Shown piece after piece: positions 7,418 through 15,748 of a stretch of DNA of 42,750 nt. Where the stretch lies: positions 1-42,750 of the forward strand of contig JAUXMV010000030.1 in assembly GCA_030683155.1 (NCBI GenBank). Direction: 5' to 3'. The position numbers were made by a program, and so were the translations under genes. How positions within the stretch are numbered: the first letter of the stretch is position 1; each line of letters begins with the position of its first letter. Under the pieces are notes generated by a model, which saw only the letters and a program-made list of their open reading frames with translations, was not told the origin of the DNA and did not search any database. The stretch is from Bacteroidales bacterium (GTDB lineage: Bacteria; Bacteroidota; Bacteroidia; Bacteroidales; F082).

Positions 7418-8671
7418 ATGAATCGCTATCTCGATATCCGCTCATATCTTCAAAATGTAGGTTTTGCATTCAGAGCGCTGGAGAGTCGTAATTTCCGGAT
7501 GTTCTTTTTTGCAGGAATGCTGTCGTTGTTGGGTACCTGGATTCAAAACCTTGCGCTGGGATGGTTGGTTTACCGTCTTACTGATTCGGCTTTTTATCTT
7601 GGTTTGGTTGGTTTTGCCGGACAGATACCAGCCTTGTTTCTTACGCCTTTGGCCGGTGTTTTTGCCGACAGGATCAATCGTCGCAGAATACTTATCATGA
7701 CCCAGTTGCTGCCGATGATACTGGCATTTGTGCTGTCGACTCTTGTCTATTATGACAGTATTAGTATCAGTCTTGTGCTGATAATTGTATTGCTGAACGG
7801 CTTTGCAATGGCCTTCGACACCCCTTTCAGGCATGCCTTTCTTTTAGAGATGATTGGCGATAAGAAGTTGCTCATTAATGCCGTTGCATTGAATTCAACA
7901 CTGGTAAATACAGCGCGTTTTATCGGACCAACCATTGGTGGATTGCTTATTGCTTTTTACGGAGAAGCATTTTGCTTTCTCGTCAATGGGATTTCTTTTA
8001 TGGGAATGGTTGTTGCATTGCTGGCAATGAAAGTGGCACCTTTTAAAAAGAAATTATCAACAAATTCCGTTTTGAGTGACCTCAAAGAAGGATTTAGATA
8101 TACTTTCAATTTTAAGCCGGCAAGATACATGATACTTCTGGTTACAATGACAAGTATTTTTGGATTGCCATTTCAGGCTTTTTTACCTGTTTTTGCCAGA
8201 GATATCCTCATGGGAAACTCACAGTTGCTTGGTTTTTTGACTGGTGCTGTTGGCGCAGGTGCATTGACAGGAGCGTTCTTTTTAGCCTCTCGCAAAAGTG
8301 TGAAAGGTATTCCTGATGTCATCCGGTTTTCAGCATTTTTATTTGCTATCGGATTGATTCTGTTTAGTTTATCCTCCAGCACATGGCTTTCGCTGATAAT
8401 ACTATATTTCAGTGGCTTTGGAATGATTGTTCAGTTTGCAGGCACAAATACACTGCTTCAGACGCTTGTAGAGGAAGATAAAAGAGGACGTGTTTTGTCA
8501 TTTTACAGCATGTCTTTCCTTGGTTTTACGCCTGTAGGAAGTTTGATGCTTGGGTTTTTGTCAAAAAATATTGGTGTGCCCTATACTTTTACCATTGCTG
8601 GCATTGTGCTCGTTGCAGCAGCTACAATGTTCAGCACTAAAGTGTCTGGAATGAAAAAAACGCTTTTCTAA
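7418..8671 (+). CDS. MFS transporter (MFS_3/EntS-like exporter family)
   Basis: A 417-residue integral membrane protein with about twelve hydrophobic segments, of normal length for the major facilitator superfamily. The loop-2/3 motif is present as LAGVFADRINRRRILIMTQ. The segment FDTPFRHAFLLEMIGDKKLLINAVALNS and the signature ARFIGPTIGGLLIA are typical of the MFS_3 group, which includes the enterobactin exporter EntS. The substrate cannot be told from the sequence. It is followed convergently, 23 bases on, by ridA. A weak promoter lies between it and the TonB receptor gene, so the two need not be co-transcribed. Confidence 0.9.
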   Translation: MNRYLDIRSYLQNVGFAFRALESRNFRMFFFAGMLSLLGTWIQNLALGWLVYRLTDSAFYLGLVGFAGQIPALFLTPLAGVFADRINRRRILIMTQLLPMILAFVLSTLVYYDSISISLVLIIVLLNGFAMAFDTPFRHAFLLEMIGDKKLLINAVALNSTLVNTARFIGPTIGGLLIAFYGEAFCFLVNGISFMGMVVALLAMKVAPFKKKLSTNSVLSDLKEGFRYTFNFKPARYMILLVTMTSIFGLPFQAFLPVFARDILMGNSQLLGFLTGAVGAGALTGAFFLASRKSVKGIPDVIRFSAFLFAIGLILFSLSSSTWLSLIILYFSGFGMIVQFAGTNTLLQTLVEEDKRGRVLSFYSMSFLGFTPVGSLMLGFLSKNIGVPYTFTIAGIVLVAAATMFSTKVSGMKKTLF

Positions 8672-8694
8672 ATATCAGTGAAACGCTTACAAAA

Positions 8695-9078
8695 TCATGG
8701 CTTATTCAATGCAGCAATGGCTTCAACCTCAACGAGCAAGCCATGATGCAAAGTGTTCACAGGAACAACAGATCTGGCAGGTTTATGGGTGCCGAAGAAT
8801 TCTGCATAAGTTGCGTTTACCCTTGGCCATAGCTCAATGTCGGAAATAAAAACAGTGCATTTCAAAACCAATTCCTTGCTGCTTCCAGCTGCTTTCAGAA
8901 CGGCATTCAAATTATCCAGAGTCTGTTTTAACTGCTCCTCAACAGTGCCTTTTATGGGCAATCTTGTTGAAGGATCAATAGAAAGCTGACCTGAAATATA
9001 TACTACTCCCTCGTGAATAATTCCCTGTGAATAGTGCCCTGCCGGAAAAGGGGCTTCATTTGTATAGACTTGTTGCAT
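8695..9078 (-). CDS. ridA: RidA family reactive-imine deaminase
   Basis: A 127-residue member of the RidA/YjgF/UK114 family, which hydrolyses reactive 2-aminoacrylate and related enamines made by PLP enzymes. Conserved features are GHYSQGI near the N terminus, the active-site Arg in ARSVVPVNTL (about R102) and the acidic residue in LLVEVEAIA (about E119). The length matches the family. The ATG at 9078 (MQQVYTNEAPFP) is chosen because the family begins there; the in-frame extension upstream adds 15 residues not seen in relatives. It is divergent from the ROK gene, 124 bases apart. Confidence 0.92.
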   Translation of the reverse strand: MQQVYTNEAPFPAGHYSQGIIHEGVVYISGQLSIDPSTRLPIKGTVEEQLKQTLDNLNAVLKAAGSSKELVLKCTVFISDIELWPRVNATYAEFFGTHKPARSVVPVNTLHHGLLVEVEAIAALNKP

Positions 9079-9202
9079 CGGTGAGATTTGAATAAATGAG
9101 AAATTTTTTGATAAAAATACCAAAATTTTCTACCAACATTAAAACTAAATTGTTTTAGAAAAGGATTCTTTCTATTTTTACCAAACAATTTAAAACAACC
9201 TT

Positions 9203-10306
9203 ATGATCAGGGAGACAAAAACAGTTTTTGTATTGGACGCAGGAGGCACAGGATTTAAATTTTCGGCTGTCCGCAATGGAAAAGAAATTATCCAACCTTT
9301 TACCATTCCTGCAGCAGGCAGGGATCTAGACGAGGTTTTGCTCAAAATTTCGAATGGATTTGATGCTGTAAAGAAGCTATCTGACGCTGATCCTGATGCA
9401 CTCAGTTTTAGTTTTCCAGGACCAGCCGATTATGAAAATGGTATCATTGGAGATTTGGAAAATCTGCCTCATTTTCGTGGAGGCATCGCTTTAAAAGCTA
9501 TGCTTGAAGAACGTTTTCATTGTCCGGTCTACATCAATAATGATGGTGATTTGTTTGCCTATGGTGAGGCTCTCGGAGGATTTTTGCCGGAGATAAACCG
9601 TTTGCTCGAACAGCAGGGCAATCCAAAGCGGTATCACAACCTTATAGGAGTTACCCTTGGTACAGGTTTTGGAGGCGGAATCGTAATCAATGGTAACCTG
9701 CTGAAGGGCGACAATTCTGCCGGCGGAGAAATCAACAGAATGAGAAACTTTTTGTATCCGACAACAAGTGCGGAGGACAGCATTTCTATCAGAGCCGTGA
9801 AAAGAGTCTTTGCACGTGAAGCCGGCATTAGTCCGGCTGCCTGTCCGGAGCCTTTTGGAATCTATGAAATTGCGATGGGTCGCAAAGATGGAGACCGTGC
9901 AGCAGCGATAAAAGCGTGGGATGAACTTGCCAAAGCACTCGCCGAAGCCATTGCCAATGCAGTTACCTTAATTGATGGGCTGGTGGTGATTGGCGGCGGA
10001 TTGTCAGGTGCATGGCCGGTTTTCATGGACAGGCTGATTGAATATATGAACCAACCTTTTGTGGATTTGAATGGAAAAGAGGTTGACCGTCTTGAAATAA
10101 AAACTTTCAATCTTCAAAATGAAAAGGAGATGATCAGTTTTACTGAGAAAACCGGAAATATGGTTAAAGTTCCCAATACAGAACGTGAGATTTGGATTTG
10201 GTATGACCCTGTTAAAAAAACAGGTGTTGGAATCAGTAAACTTGGAACTTCCTCAGCTGTTGCCATTGGTGCCTATGCTTATGCAATGAATCAGCTGGGG
10301 TTCTGA
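9203..10306 (+). CDS. ROK family protein (sugar kinase-like) lacking the zinc motif
   Basis: A 367-residue actin-fold ROK protein. Phosphate-1 motif LDAGGTGFKFS is at 11-21. The catalytic-type acid is in YINNDGDLFAYGEA (D114), and phosphate-2 motif GVTLGTGFGGGIVINGNL is at about 149-166. The family zinc site (GHxxxxxxG..CxCGxxGC) is missing: after SAGGEI comes NRMRNF where the conserved His is expected, and the Cys cluster is absent. The C-terminal half holds about 60 residues of insertion with KVPNTEREIWIWYDPVKK. It may be a sugar kinase with changed substrate or a non-catalytic relative. No DNA-binding domain is present, so it is not a NagC/XylR repressor. It stands alone between divergent ridA and a convergent lipoprotein gene. 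Confidence 0.85.
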   Translation: MIRETKTVFVLDAGGTGFKFSAVRNGKEIIQPFTIPAAGRDLDEVLLKISNGFDAVKKLSDADPDALSFSFPGPADYENGIIGDLENLPHFRGGIALKAMLEERFHCPVYINNDGDLFAYGEALGGFLPEINRLLEQQGNPKRYHNLIGVTLGTGFGGGIVINGNLLKGDNSAGGEINRMRNFLYPTTSAEDSISIRAVKRVFAREAGISPAACPEPFGIYEIAMGRKDGDRAAAIKAWDELAKALAEAIANAVTLIDGLVVIGGGLSGAWPVFMDRLIEYMNQPFVDLNGKEVDRLEIKTFNLQNEKEMISFTEKTGNMVKVPNTEREIWIWYDPVKKTGVGISKLGTSSAVAIGAYAYAMNQLGF

Positions 10307-10377
10307 AAAGGGTTTACGAAGTTTTTTTTTCTTTACATTAGTGGATATTTTCAAGCCAAGGTATTGAAAACATTGCA

Positions 10378-10821
10378 TTAACCTTGTTTCTTGATAACTT
10401 CAAAATCCACTATTTTTATTGTTGTATTGATTCCCTGATACTTTTTTATTGTACCGATGAGTTTAATCTCATTGTCCTTTTTCCAGATGTTTGCGTTGAA
10501 GCCAGGCGCTTTTGTAAGATAGTATGAATTGTTATAACCGATCGAGTAGTTATCATTCAAATCATTGATAATATTTGCATTGAGTTGTAAATTGTTGCTA
10601 TTTCCATTAATAATTATTGAAATATCCACATCTTCTTTTACCAACCAGGGTAATTCATCTCCCTGAAAAGTACTGCTTGTTGCTTTTCCTGCATATTCAC
10701 CAATAAGTTGTTCCCAGCTACAATCCAGACACCATTCCCAGTCAGACTGATCTTTTTTGCAGGAAATAATTGTCAGGACAAGGAATGTAAGTAAAATCAA
10801 TTGTAAATTTCTCAATTTCAT
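10378..10821 (-). CDS. Small lipoprotein, hypothetical
   Basis: A 147-residue predicted lipoprotein with no recognised domain. The signal peptide MKLRNLQLILLTFLVLTIISC ends in the lipobox Cys (residue 21), followed by KKDQSDWEWCLDCSWEQL with a CLDC pair. The rest is beta-rich with many Asn residues (INGNSNNLQLNANIINDLNDN) and a few aromatic positions. It starts 50 bases downstream of the AlkD stop on the same strand and may share its transcript. A longer frame begins at a TTG (10878) overlapping the AlkD gene; the ATG at 10821 gives a standard signal peptide and is preferred. Confidence 0.75.
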   Translation of the reverse strand: MKLRNLQLILLTFLVLTIISCKKDQSDWEWCLDCSWEQLIGEYAGKATSSTFQGDELPWLVKEDVDISIIINGNSNNLQLNANIINDLNDNYSIGYNNSYYLTKAPGFNANIWKKDNEIKLIGTIKKYQGINTTIKIVDFEVIKKQG

Positions 10822-10870
10822 ATGCAATCTTTTCAGAATCCTTAATGAGTTAAATATTGATATAATTTTT

Positions 10871-11542
10871 TTATCCAATATGCTTCAGCGCCTCTCTTTT
10901 GCTTAATCCTGAAAGTTCAATTGAATCAACAAAAAGTTTAACCGATTCAGGATTTCTTTTTGCATGCTCCCTCAAAGCCCATCCAATGGCTTTTCTTATA
11001 AAGAAATCAGGATGCGTTGATAACCTTCTGATTAAGCTGTACAATAGTGCCACGTCTGTTTTTTCTTTTGCTTTAAGCTGAAAAAGCAGGCAACTTCTTT
11101 GTAGCCAAATATTCCCGGAAATCATCCATCGTTCAAGCGTTTCATCTTTTTTTTCAGGAAAAAGGATGAAATAATTGCTTACCAGATTGGGCGAAATGTA
11201 ATCCACGGTGTCCCACCAAGATTTATTACAAATCAAAAACTCCAGCAAATCATTGCTGTCGATGGTAAAGTGTTTTTTCATTTTAAACGAAAGTTCCATT
11301 GCAGCATACTGCATTTCCCTGCATGGATGTTCCCATGCTGATTTCATAACAGGCACAAAATCTGTCTGTTTCGGTAATCCGTAAGATTTTATAAATTCTG
11401 CGAGTATGTTTCTTCGTTCAGGAGCTTTTACGCCAAAAAACTCAAATTGATTGCGCAGGTATGCCTTTGCTCCTAAAGCGATATCTGAATTTCCCTGCAT
11501 CCGAAGTTGATCTTCAAGGTTTTTCATGTAAGAGTGTGTCAT
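10871..11542 (-). CDS. DNA alkylation repair protein (AlkD-like HEAT-repeat glycosylase)
   Basis: A 223-residue alpha-helical HEAT-like repeat protein of the AlkD family, which removes alkylated bases (3-methyladenine, 7-methylguanine) from DNA without base flipping. Residues equivalent to the catalytic pocket are visible: W109/W110 and D114 in KSWWDTVDYIS, R149 in WLQRSCLL, and W188 in FFIRKAIGWALREHAK. FGVKAPERRNI near the N terminus is also characteristic. It lies 12 bases downstream of the M1 peptidase gene on the same strand, so co-transcription is likely although the functions are unrelated. ATG 11527 (MKNLEDQL) is an alternative start. Confidence 0.9.
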   Translation of the reverse strand: MTHSYMKNLEDQLRMQGNSDIALGAKAYLRNQFEFFGVKAPERRNILAEFIKSYGLPKQTDFVPVMKSAWEHPCREMQYAAMELSFKMKKHFTIDSNDLLEFLICNKSWWDTVDYISPNLVSNYFILFPEKKDETLERWMISGNIWLQRSCLLFQLKAKEKTDVALLYSLIRRLSTHPDFFIRKAIGWALREHAKRNPESVKLFVDSIELSGLSKREALKHIG

Positions 11543-11554
11543 GGGATTAAATTT

Positions 11555-13900
11555 TTATTGAATGATAATCCTTACAAAACCGGCGCTTTCACCATCCAAT
11601 TTTACCAATTCAGCAAAATACATTCCTTTTGGCCATTTTTCTGTTTGAATGGATAGCCTTTTTTCATGTTGAATATTTTTTTGCATGACAGTTTTTCCTG
11701 TGCTGTCAACAATTGTAAGTATTCCTGACAGATTCTTTTCCCAACTCAAATTTACAAAATCTCTGGCTGGATTTGGTTCAGCTTTAAGTTTTTTAATTTC
11801 AGCGACTATGGTATTTTCGGCCTTTCCAACGAGTTGCTTATCCCAAACGGCAAGGGTATATTGCCCGGGTAATAAATTATGAACAATAATGTTGCCCATA
11901 TTCCACGATCCTGTGCGCTCCTGACTGATAGCTTCCCAGTCTGAAGCTGTGTTAGGCCGGTAAAGCATCACCACAGAATCATTTATGGATTGAATAAGTG
12001 TTGCGTCGAGCACTGCGGAATTGCTGTAAAAGAAACGACCTCTGAGATTTATGTTTCCAGATTGTATCAACTGCAACTCCCAATGTCTGTATGGCGATAT
12101 ACGCAATCCAGGAATTTCACTTTTCAGACTGTCAGGCGCTGCCCAGTGATGTGTTACACGGTAGAAAGCCGAATCGCTCAAGGCATCTACAAAAAGCGTT
12201 ACATTTAAAGTAGGATGTGTAATTTGGCCGGTATTCCTGATAATGCCATTAGCATCATTACTAGCATCTGCGATTTTATCATTAAAATCCGGTAAAGCAA
12301 GCAGCGGTTCAAAGTCGAGTACTTTGGTGGAATATCCGTTTTTGCCATTGAAGTGAATAGTATCTGTGTGCATCTGCCAGTTTTCGCCTACGAAAGTTAT
12401 TTCAAGAATATTTCTGTTGGCCAAAAAGTCATAGCCCTTGTATTTTTGTTTCAGATAAACATGAGCCCTGAATTGATTTCCTTCCGGGATAACGTTCATA
12501 GAATCAATTGAAAAGTGTGGTGTTCCGGGAGTGAAAACCCACGCATCGAAAAAGTCAGTTAAATCAATGCCCGAATGGTTCGAAAGAAAATCGCGAAGGT
12601 CATATGAACTTGCTGTCGAAAAAGCAAAATGTTGAATATATGCTTTCACTGCATCAAAAAACGTTTCTTCTCCCATATAATTCATCAGCGTGTGAACGAC
12701 AGTTGCGCCCTTGTCGTAAACTGTTGGTCCATAGGTGTATTGTGTGGGGACATTGTGAAGCGACAGGTAAGAGCCATCGGCAATATGAGCGCTTCTTAGA
12801 ACAGTGTAATGTGTTTGATTCATGGCTTCACGGTAGACAGATGGTCCGTATAAGTCATTTTTGAAAAAATGATGACAAAAGGTTGCCCAGCCTTCGTTGA
12901 GCCACATATCGCCTGCATCAGCGCAAGTTACAAGATTTCCGAACCACATATGTGAAAGTTCGTGTGCCAGCAGGTATTCGGAATTCAGGTTTCCGTTGAT
13001 GGCTGAATGTGGATAAGCAATATTTGTTACATGCTCCATAGCACCTATAGCAGTTCCTGTGTAGCCAATCCTGTCAAAAGGGTAGGGGCCATAGCGATTC
13101 TCGAAGTTGTGTAAAATCTGCTGAAGATGAAGAAAAGAACCTGCAACTTTTATTGTATCGAAAGGCCGGGTATAGATTGTGATTGGCAAAGTTGCATTCA
13201 TTCCCTGATAGGTATCTGCCGTAAGCGCGTAATTTCCGGCTGCCACTGAAGCCAGATAAGTTGGAATGGGTTGATCGAGTTTCCAGTGCCAGGTGATTTG
13301 ATTGTTTGCATGATGGGTTGTATCAACGAGAAGTCCTCCGGCAATGCCGGTCATGAGCTCAGGAAGTGTAATCAATACTTCATAAGTTGCCCTGTCCTGA
13401 AAGTCATCGACACAGGGAAACCAGGCTTTTCCAAGGTTGTGCGGGTCACTTGTGAAGCCAACCCCAAGGTTGAAGGCGTAATTTCCGCTAAAATGAAAAC
13501 CTCCCCATTGCTCATGAAACGGTACACCTCCATAATGCACCTGAACAACGAGTGTGTCAGTTGGCTGATAAACCTGACTTGCCTGAATGCGCAAAATATC
13601 GCCGTGCTGAGCGAATACTGCGACCTCATTGTTTACACTTACACTGTCAACAGTCAAAGCTTTTAGCTCAAGTGGAATTTGTGAAAGGGCAACTTTGGGA
13701 CTCAAGGTTATATGAGCAGTTGCTAAAATTCTTTTTAAAGCGAAGTCAATATGTTCTATATGAATACGGTAATGGACAGCGTCAATTGAATCTGATGCAG
13801 GTGATTGACTAAAACCATGACGATGATTGCATTGCGCATTTGCAAAACGACAAACAAACAGGAGTAAAAAAACAAGAATTAAGCTTTTTAAATAATTCAT
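11555..13900 (-). CDS. Secreted M1-family aminopeptidase with C-terminal T9SS sorting domain
   Basis: A 781-residue secreted zinc metallopeptidase. The signal peptide ends around RFANAQ (residue 23). The N-terminal beta domain (about 40-215) is followed by the thermolysin-like catalytic domain with GAMEH (286-290, a GAMEN variant), HELSHMWFGNLVTCADAGDM and the third zinc ligand Glu in WLNEGWATF (H313, E314, H317, E336). The last 75 residues, beginning KAEPNPARDFVNLSW and ending SAGFVRIIIQ, form a type A T9SS sorting domain. The protein should therefore cross the outer membrane through the type IX system. The role is inferred to be peptide degradation at the cell surface. It is first in a likely operon with the AlkD gene. 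Confidence 0.93.
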   Translation of the reverse strand: MNYLKSLILVFLLLFVCRFANAQCNHRHGFSQSPASDSIDAVHYRIHIEHIDFALKRILATAHITLSPKVALSQIPLELKALTVDSVSVNNEVAVFAQHGDILRIQASQVYQPTDTLVVQVHYGGVPFHEQWGGFHFSGNYAFNLGVGFTSDPHNLGKAWFPCVDDFQDRATYEVLITLPELMTGIAGGLLVDTTHHANNQITWHWKLDQPIPTYLASVAAGNYALTADTYQGMNATLPITIYTRPFDTIKVAGSFLHLQQILHNFENRYGPYPFDRIGYTGTAIGAMEHVTNIAYPHSAINGNLNSEYLLAHELSHMWFGNLVTCADAGDMWLNEGWATFCHHFFKNDLYGPSVYREAMNQTHYTVLRSAHIADGSYLSLHNVPTQYTYGPTVYDKGATVVHTLMNYMGEETFFDAVKAYIQHFAFSTASSYDLRDFLSNHSGIDLTDFFDAWVFTPGTPHFSIDSMNVIPEGNQFRAHVYLKQKYKGYDFLANRNILEITFVGENWQMHTDTIHFNGKNGYSTKVLDFEPLLALPDFNDKIADASNDANGIIRNTGQITHPTLNVTLFVDALSDSAFYRVTHHWAAPDSLKSEIPGLRISPYRHWELQLIQSGNINLRGRFFYSNSAVLDATLIQSINDSVVMLYRPNTASDWEAISQERTGSWNMGNIIVHNLLPGQYTLAVWDKQLVGKAENTIVAEIKKLKAEPNPARDFVNLSWEKNLSGILTIVDSTGKTVMQKNIQHEKRLSIQTEKWPKGMYFAELVKLDGESAGFVRIIIQ

Positions 13901-13918
13901 AAGACTTTATTAATGCTG

Positions 13919-13936
13919 TAAAATTAGGTATTTTTG
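13919..13936. promoter_or_regulatory. Back-to-back -7-like elements for M1 peptidase and tolC
   Basis: On the minus strand TAATTTTA (13919-13926, one mismatch to TAnnTTTG) lies 19 bases before the peptidase ATG. On the plus strand TATTTTTG (13929-13936) is an exact match pointing toward tolC, 238 bases upstream of its ATG. The plus-strand element is less certain because no -33 TTG is visible. Confidence 0.35.
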
Positions 13937-14057
13937 CATTATGCTAAATTGCAGGAAAGCATTAAATAATTCGATCTTTTACTTCACTGCCTACTTGAAA
14001 TTCTATTTAGAAGTTCTTTAAAAACGTTCGTTATCGAACATGCCTTGTTGGTATGTG

Positions 14058-14081
14058 AACACTTTGGCAGTCAAAGGTGTT
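14058..14081 (+). other. Hairpin in the putative tolC leader
   Basis: Arms AACACTTTG (14058-14066) and CAAAGGTGTT (14072-14081) pair with one bulged G around a 5-base loop. It lies in the 274-base gap between the divergent M1 peptidase and tolC genes, which holds no gene. It could be a leader structure; no terminator-type T-run follows. Confidence 0.25.
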
Positions 14082-14174
14082 TATGTGATCAAGTACTTAT
14101 AATTCAATTTCAAGGTCTTACAATTGTGGCATGTTTTTGGTTGAGCGAAAACAAAATGAATAAACCATCACAGG

Positions 14175-15587
14175 ATGAATACACACAAAAACGCATCAGA
14201 ATTCAACTTTTTGAAAGTTACATTAATCTTAACTTCCATTTTGTTAATCACTGCAGGTACAATCTTTGCCCAAAAAGTCTGGACTCTTGAAGATTGTATC
14301 AACCATGCCATTGAACATAATATTCGCATCAAGCAAAGCAGACTTGAAGTGGAGGCTGCTGAAATCAGTCAGCTTGAAAGCAAATTAGGTTTACTTCCGT
14401 CGCTCAACTCTGGCGTTTCGCATTCCTACGGCTGGGGTCGATCAGTGGATATGGCTACCTATCAATATGTTGACAAGCAAACGCAATCGAGTTATTTCAG
14501 TGTAAACAGCGATGTGATGCTTTTCAATGGTTTTCAGAAATTGAATACAATTAAGCAAAGAAGGGCAGATTATTTAGCGTCAAAGTACAATTCTGATAAA
14601 ATGCAGAATGACATTTCTCTGACTGTCGCAAGTTATTACCTTCAGATTTTATTTAGCCGCGAGCTGTTGAATAATGCACGTGCTCAAGCAGAAGTGACAA
14701 GGCAACAAATTGAACGTACAAAAAAATTGGTTGAAGCCGGAACCCTAGCCCGTGGAAGTTTGCTCGAAATTCAGGCTTTGGGTGCCAATGAGGAAGTAAA
14801 TGTTATTCAGGCAGAAAATCAGTTGAACCTTGCTTACCTTGACCTTCTGCAACTGCTTGAAATGAAAGCAGGAACAGAATTTCAGATAGATGTGCCCGTT
14901 CTGAGTGTTAAAAGCGATCCGGATCTTTTGCCAGTCCAGATGATATTCAACAAAGCCATTGATGTGATGCCTGAGATAAAGAGTGCTGAAATGAGTTATG
15001 AAAGCAGTTTAAGAGGCCTTGCAATTGCGAAAGGAAGCAGAAGCCCCAGTCTTAGTGTTTCATCTGCTTTGGGTACGAATTATTCAGACCAGATAAGAAT
15101 GAGTAATAATCCTTTTGACCCAGCCTACGAGCAGATTAAACCCTTCGAAGACCAATGGAAGGACAACAGAAGTTTGACCTTGTCATTCAGATTAAGTATA
15201 CCAATTTTTAACGGTTACCAGATCAGTTCCTATATCGGTCGGTCAAAGCTAAATCTCCTCAATTCAGATTATAACCTTGAGCTTGCAAAAAACAATCTCC
15301 GTAAAAATGTCGAAACTGCTTATGCTGATGCTTTATCTGCTCATACAACTTTTAAGGCGAGAGAGAAGTCACTTATCAGTTTGAATGAATCGTTTAAATA
15401 CACTGAGCAACGTTTCAATGTTGGGATGGTCAATGCCGTTGATTACAATGTTGCAAAAAACCAGCTTAACTTATCGGAATCTCAGTTATTATCATCAAAG
15501 TTTGACTATATATTTAAGTTGAAAATCCTTGATTTTTATCTTGGACGTGCACTTACGCTAAAGGATATGGCTGAATTTATGAATTAA
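14175..15587 (+). CDS. TolC family outer-membrane efflux protein
   Basis: A 470-residue outer-membrane channel of the TolC/OEP family. The signal peptide ends at TIFAQ (about residue 33), and the mature protein begins KVWTLEDCINHAIEHN, the usual start in Bacteroidota. Two long helical hairpin repeats follow (about 45-245 and 265-465), with the typical AINRNPELK-like segment replaced by AIDVMPEIKSAEM in the second. The protein forms the exit duct of tripartite exporters. The HlyD-type adaptor gene follows 161 bases downstream, but a strong hairpin terminator lies between, so the two may be transcribed at different levels. Confidence 0.92.
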   Translation: MNTHKNASEFNFLKVTLILTSILLITAGTIFAQKVWTLEDCINHAIEHNIRIKQSRLEVEAAEISQLESKLGLLPSLNSGVSHSYGWGRSVDMATYQYVDKQTQSSYFSVNSDVMLFNGFQKLNTIKQRRADYLASKYNSDKMQNDISLTVASYYLQILFSRELLNNARAQAEVTRQQIERTKKLVEAGTLARGSLLEIQALGANEEVNVIQAENQLNLAYLDLLQLLEMKAGTEFQIDVPVLSVKSDPDLLPVQMIFNKAIDVMPEIKSAEMSYESSLRGLAIAKGSRSPSLSVSSALGTNYSDQIRMSNNPFDPAYEQIKPFEDQWKDNRSLTLSFRLSIPIFNGYQISSYIGRSKLNLLNSDYNLELAKNNLRKNVETAYADALSAHTTFKAREKSLISLNESFKYTEQRFNVGMVNAVDYNVAKNQLNLSESQLLSSKFDYIFKLKILDFYLGRALTLKDMAEFMN

Positions 15588-15622
15588 CACTATGGTTAAA
15601 ATAGTTAATTGTTCAATCAACG

Positions 15623-15654
15623 ACCCTGTTGGCATTTTTTGCAACAGGGTTTTG
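15623..15654 (+). terminator. Rho-independent terminator after tolC
   Basis: Perfect 9-bp stem ACCCTGTTG (15623-15631) / CAACAGGGT (15642-15650), followed by TTTT. It separates tolC from the adaptor gene downstream on the same strand and could act as an attenuator between them. Confidence 0.75.
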
Positions 15655-15748
15655 AGGTACTGTTTATAAAGAAACACACGATAATCCAACACAGAATAAC
15701 TTTTCAAAAGAAAAAAGTCCAAAATCCAACACCAAACCCAAAACCATC

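Noticed and set aside
13941-14021. 26-codon frame right after the TATTTTTG at 13929-13936
   Set aside because: Its ATG is only 4 bases past the -7 element, so it would be leaderless or untranscribed, and the product has no features.
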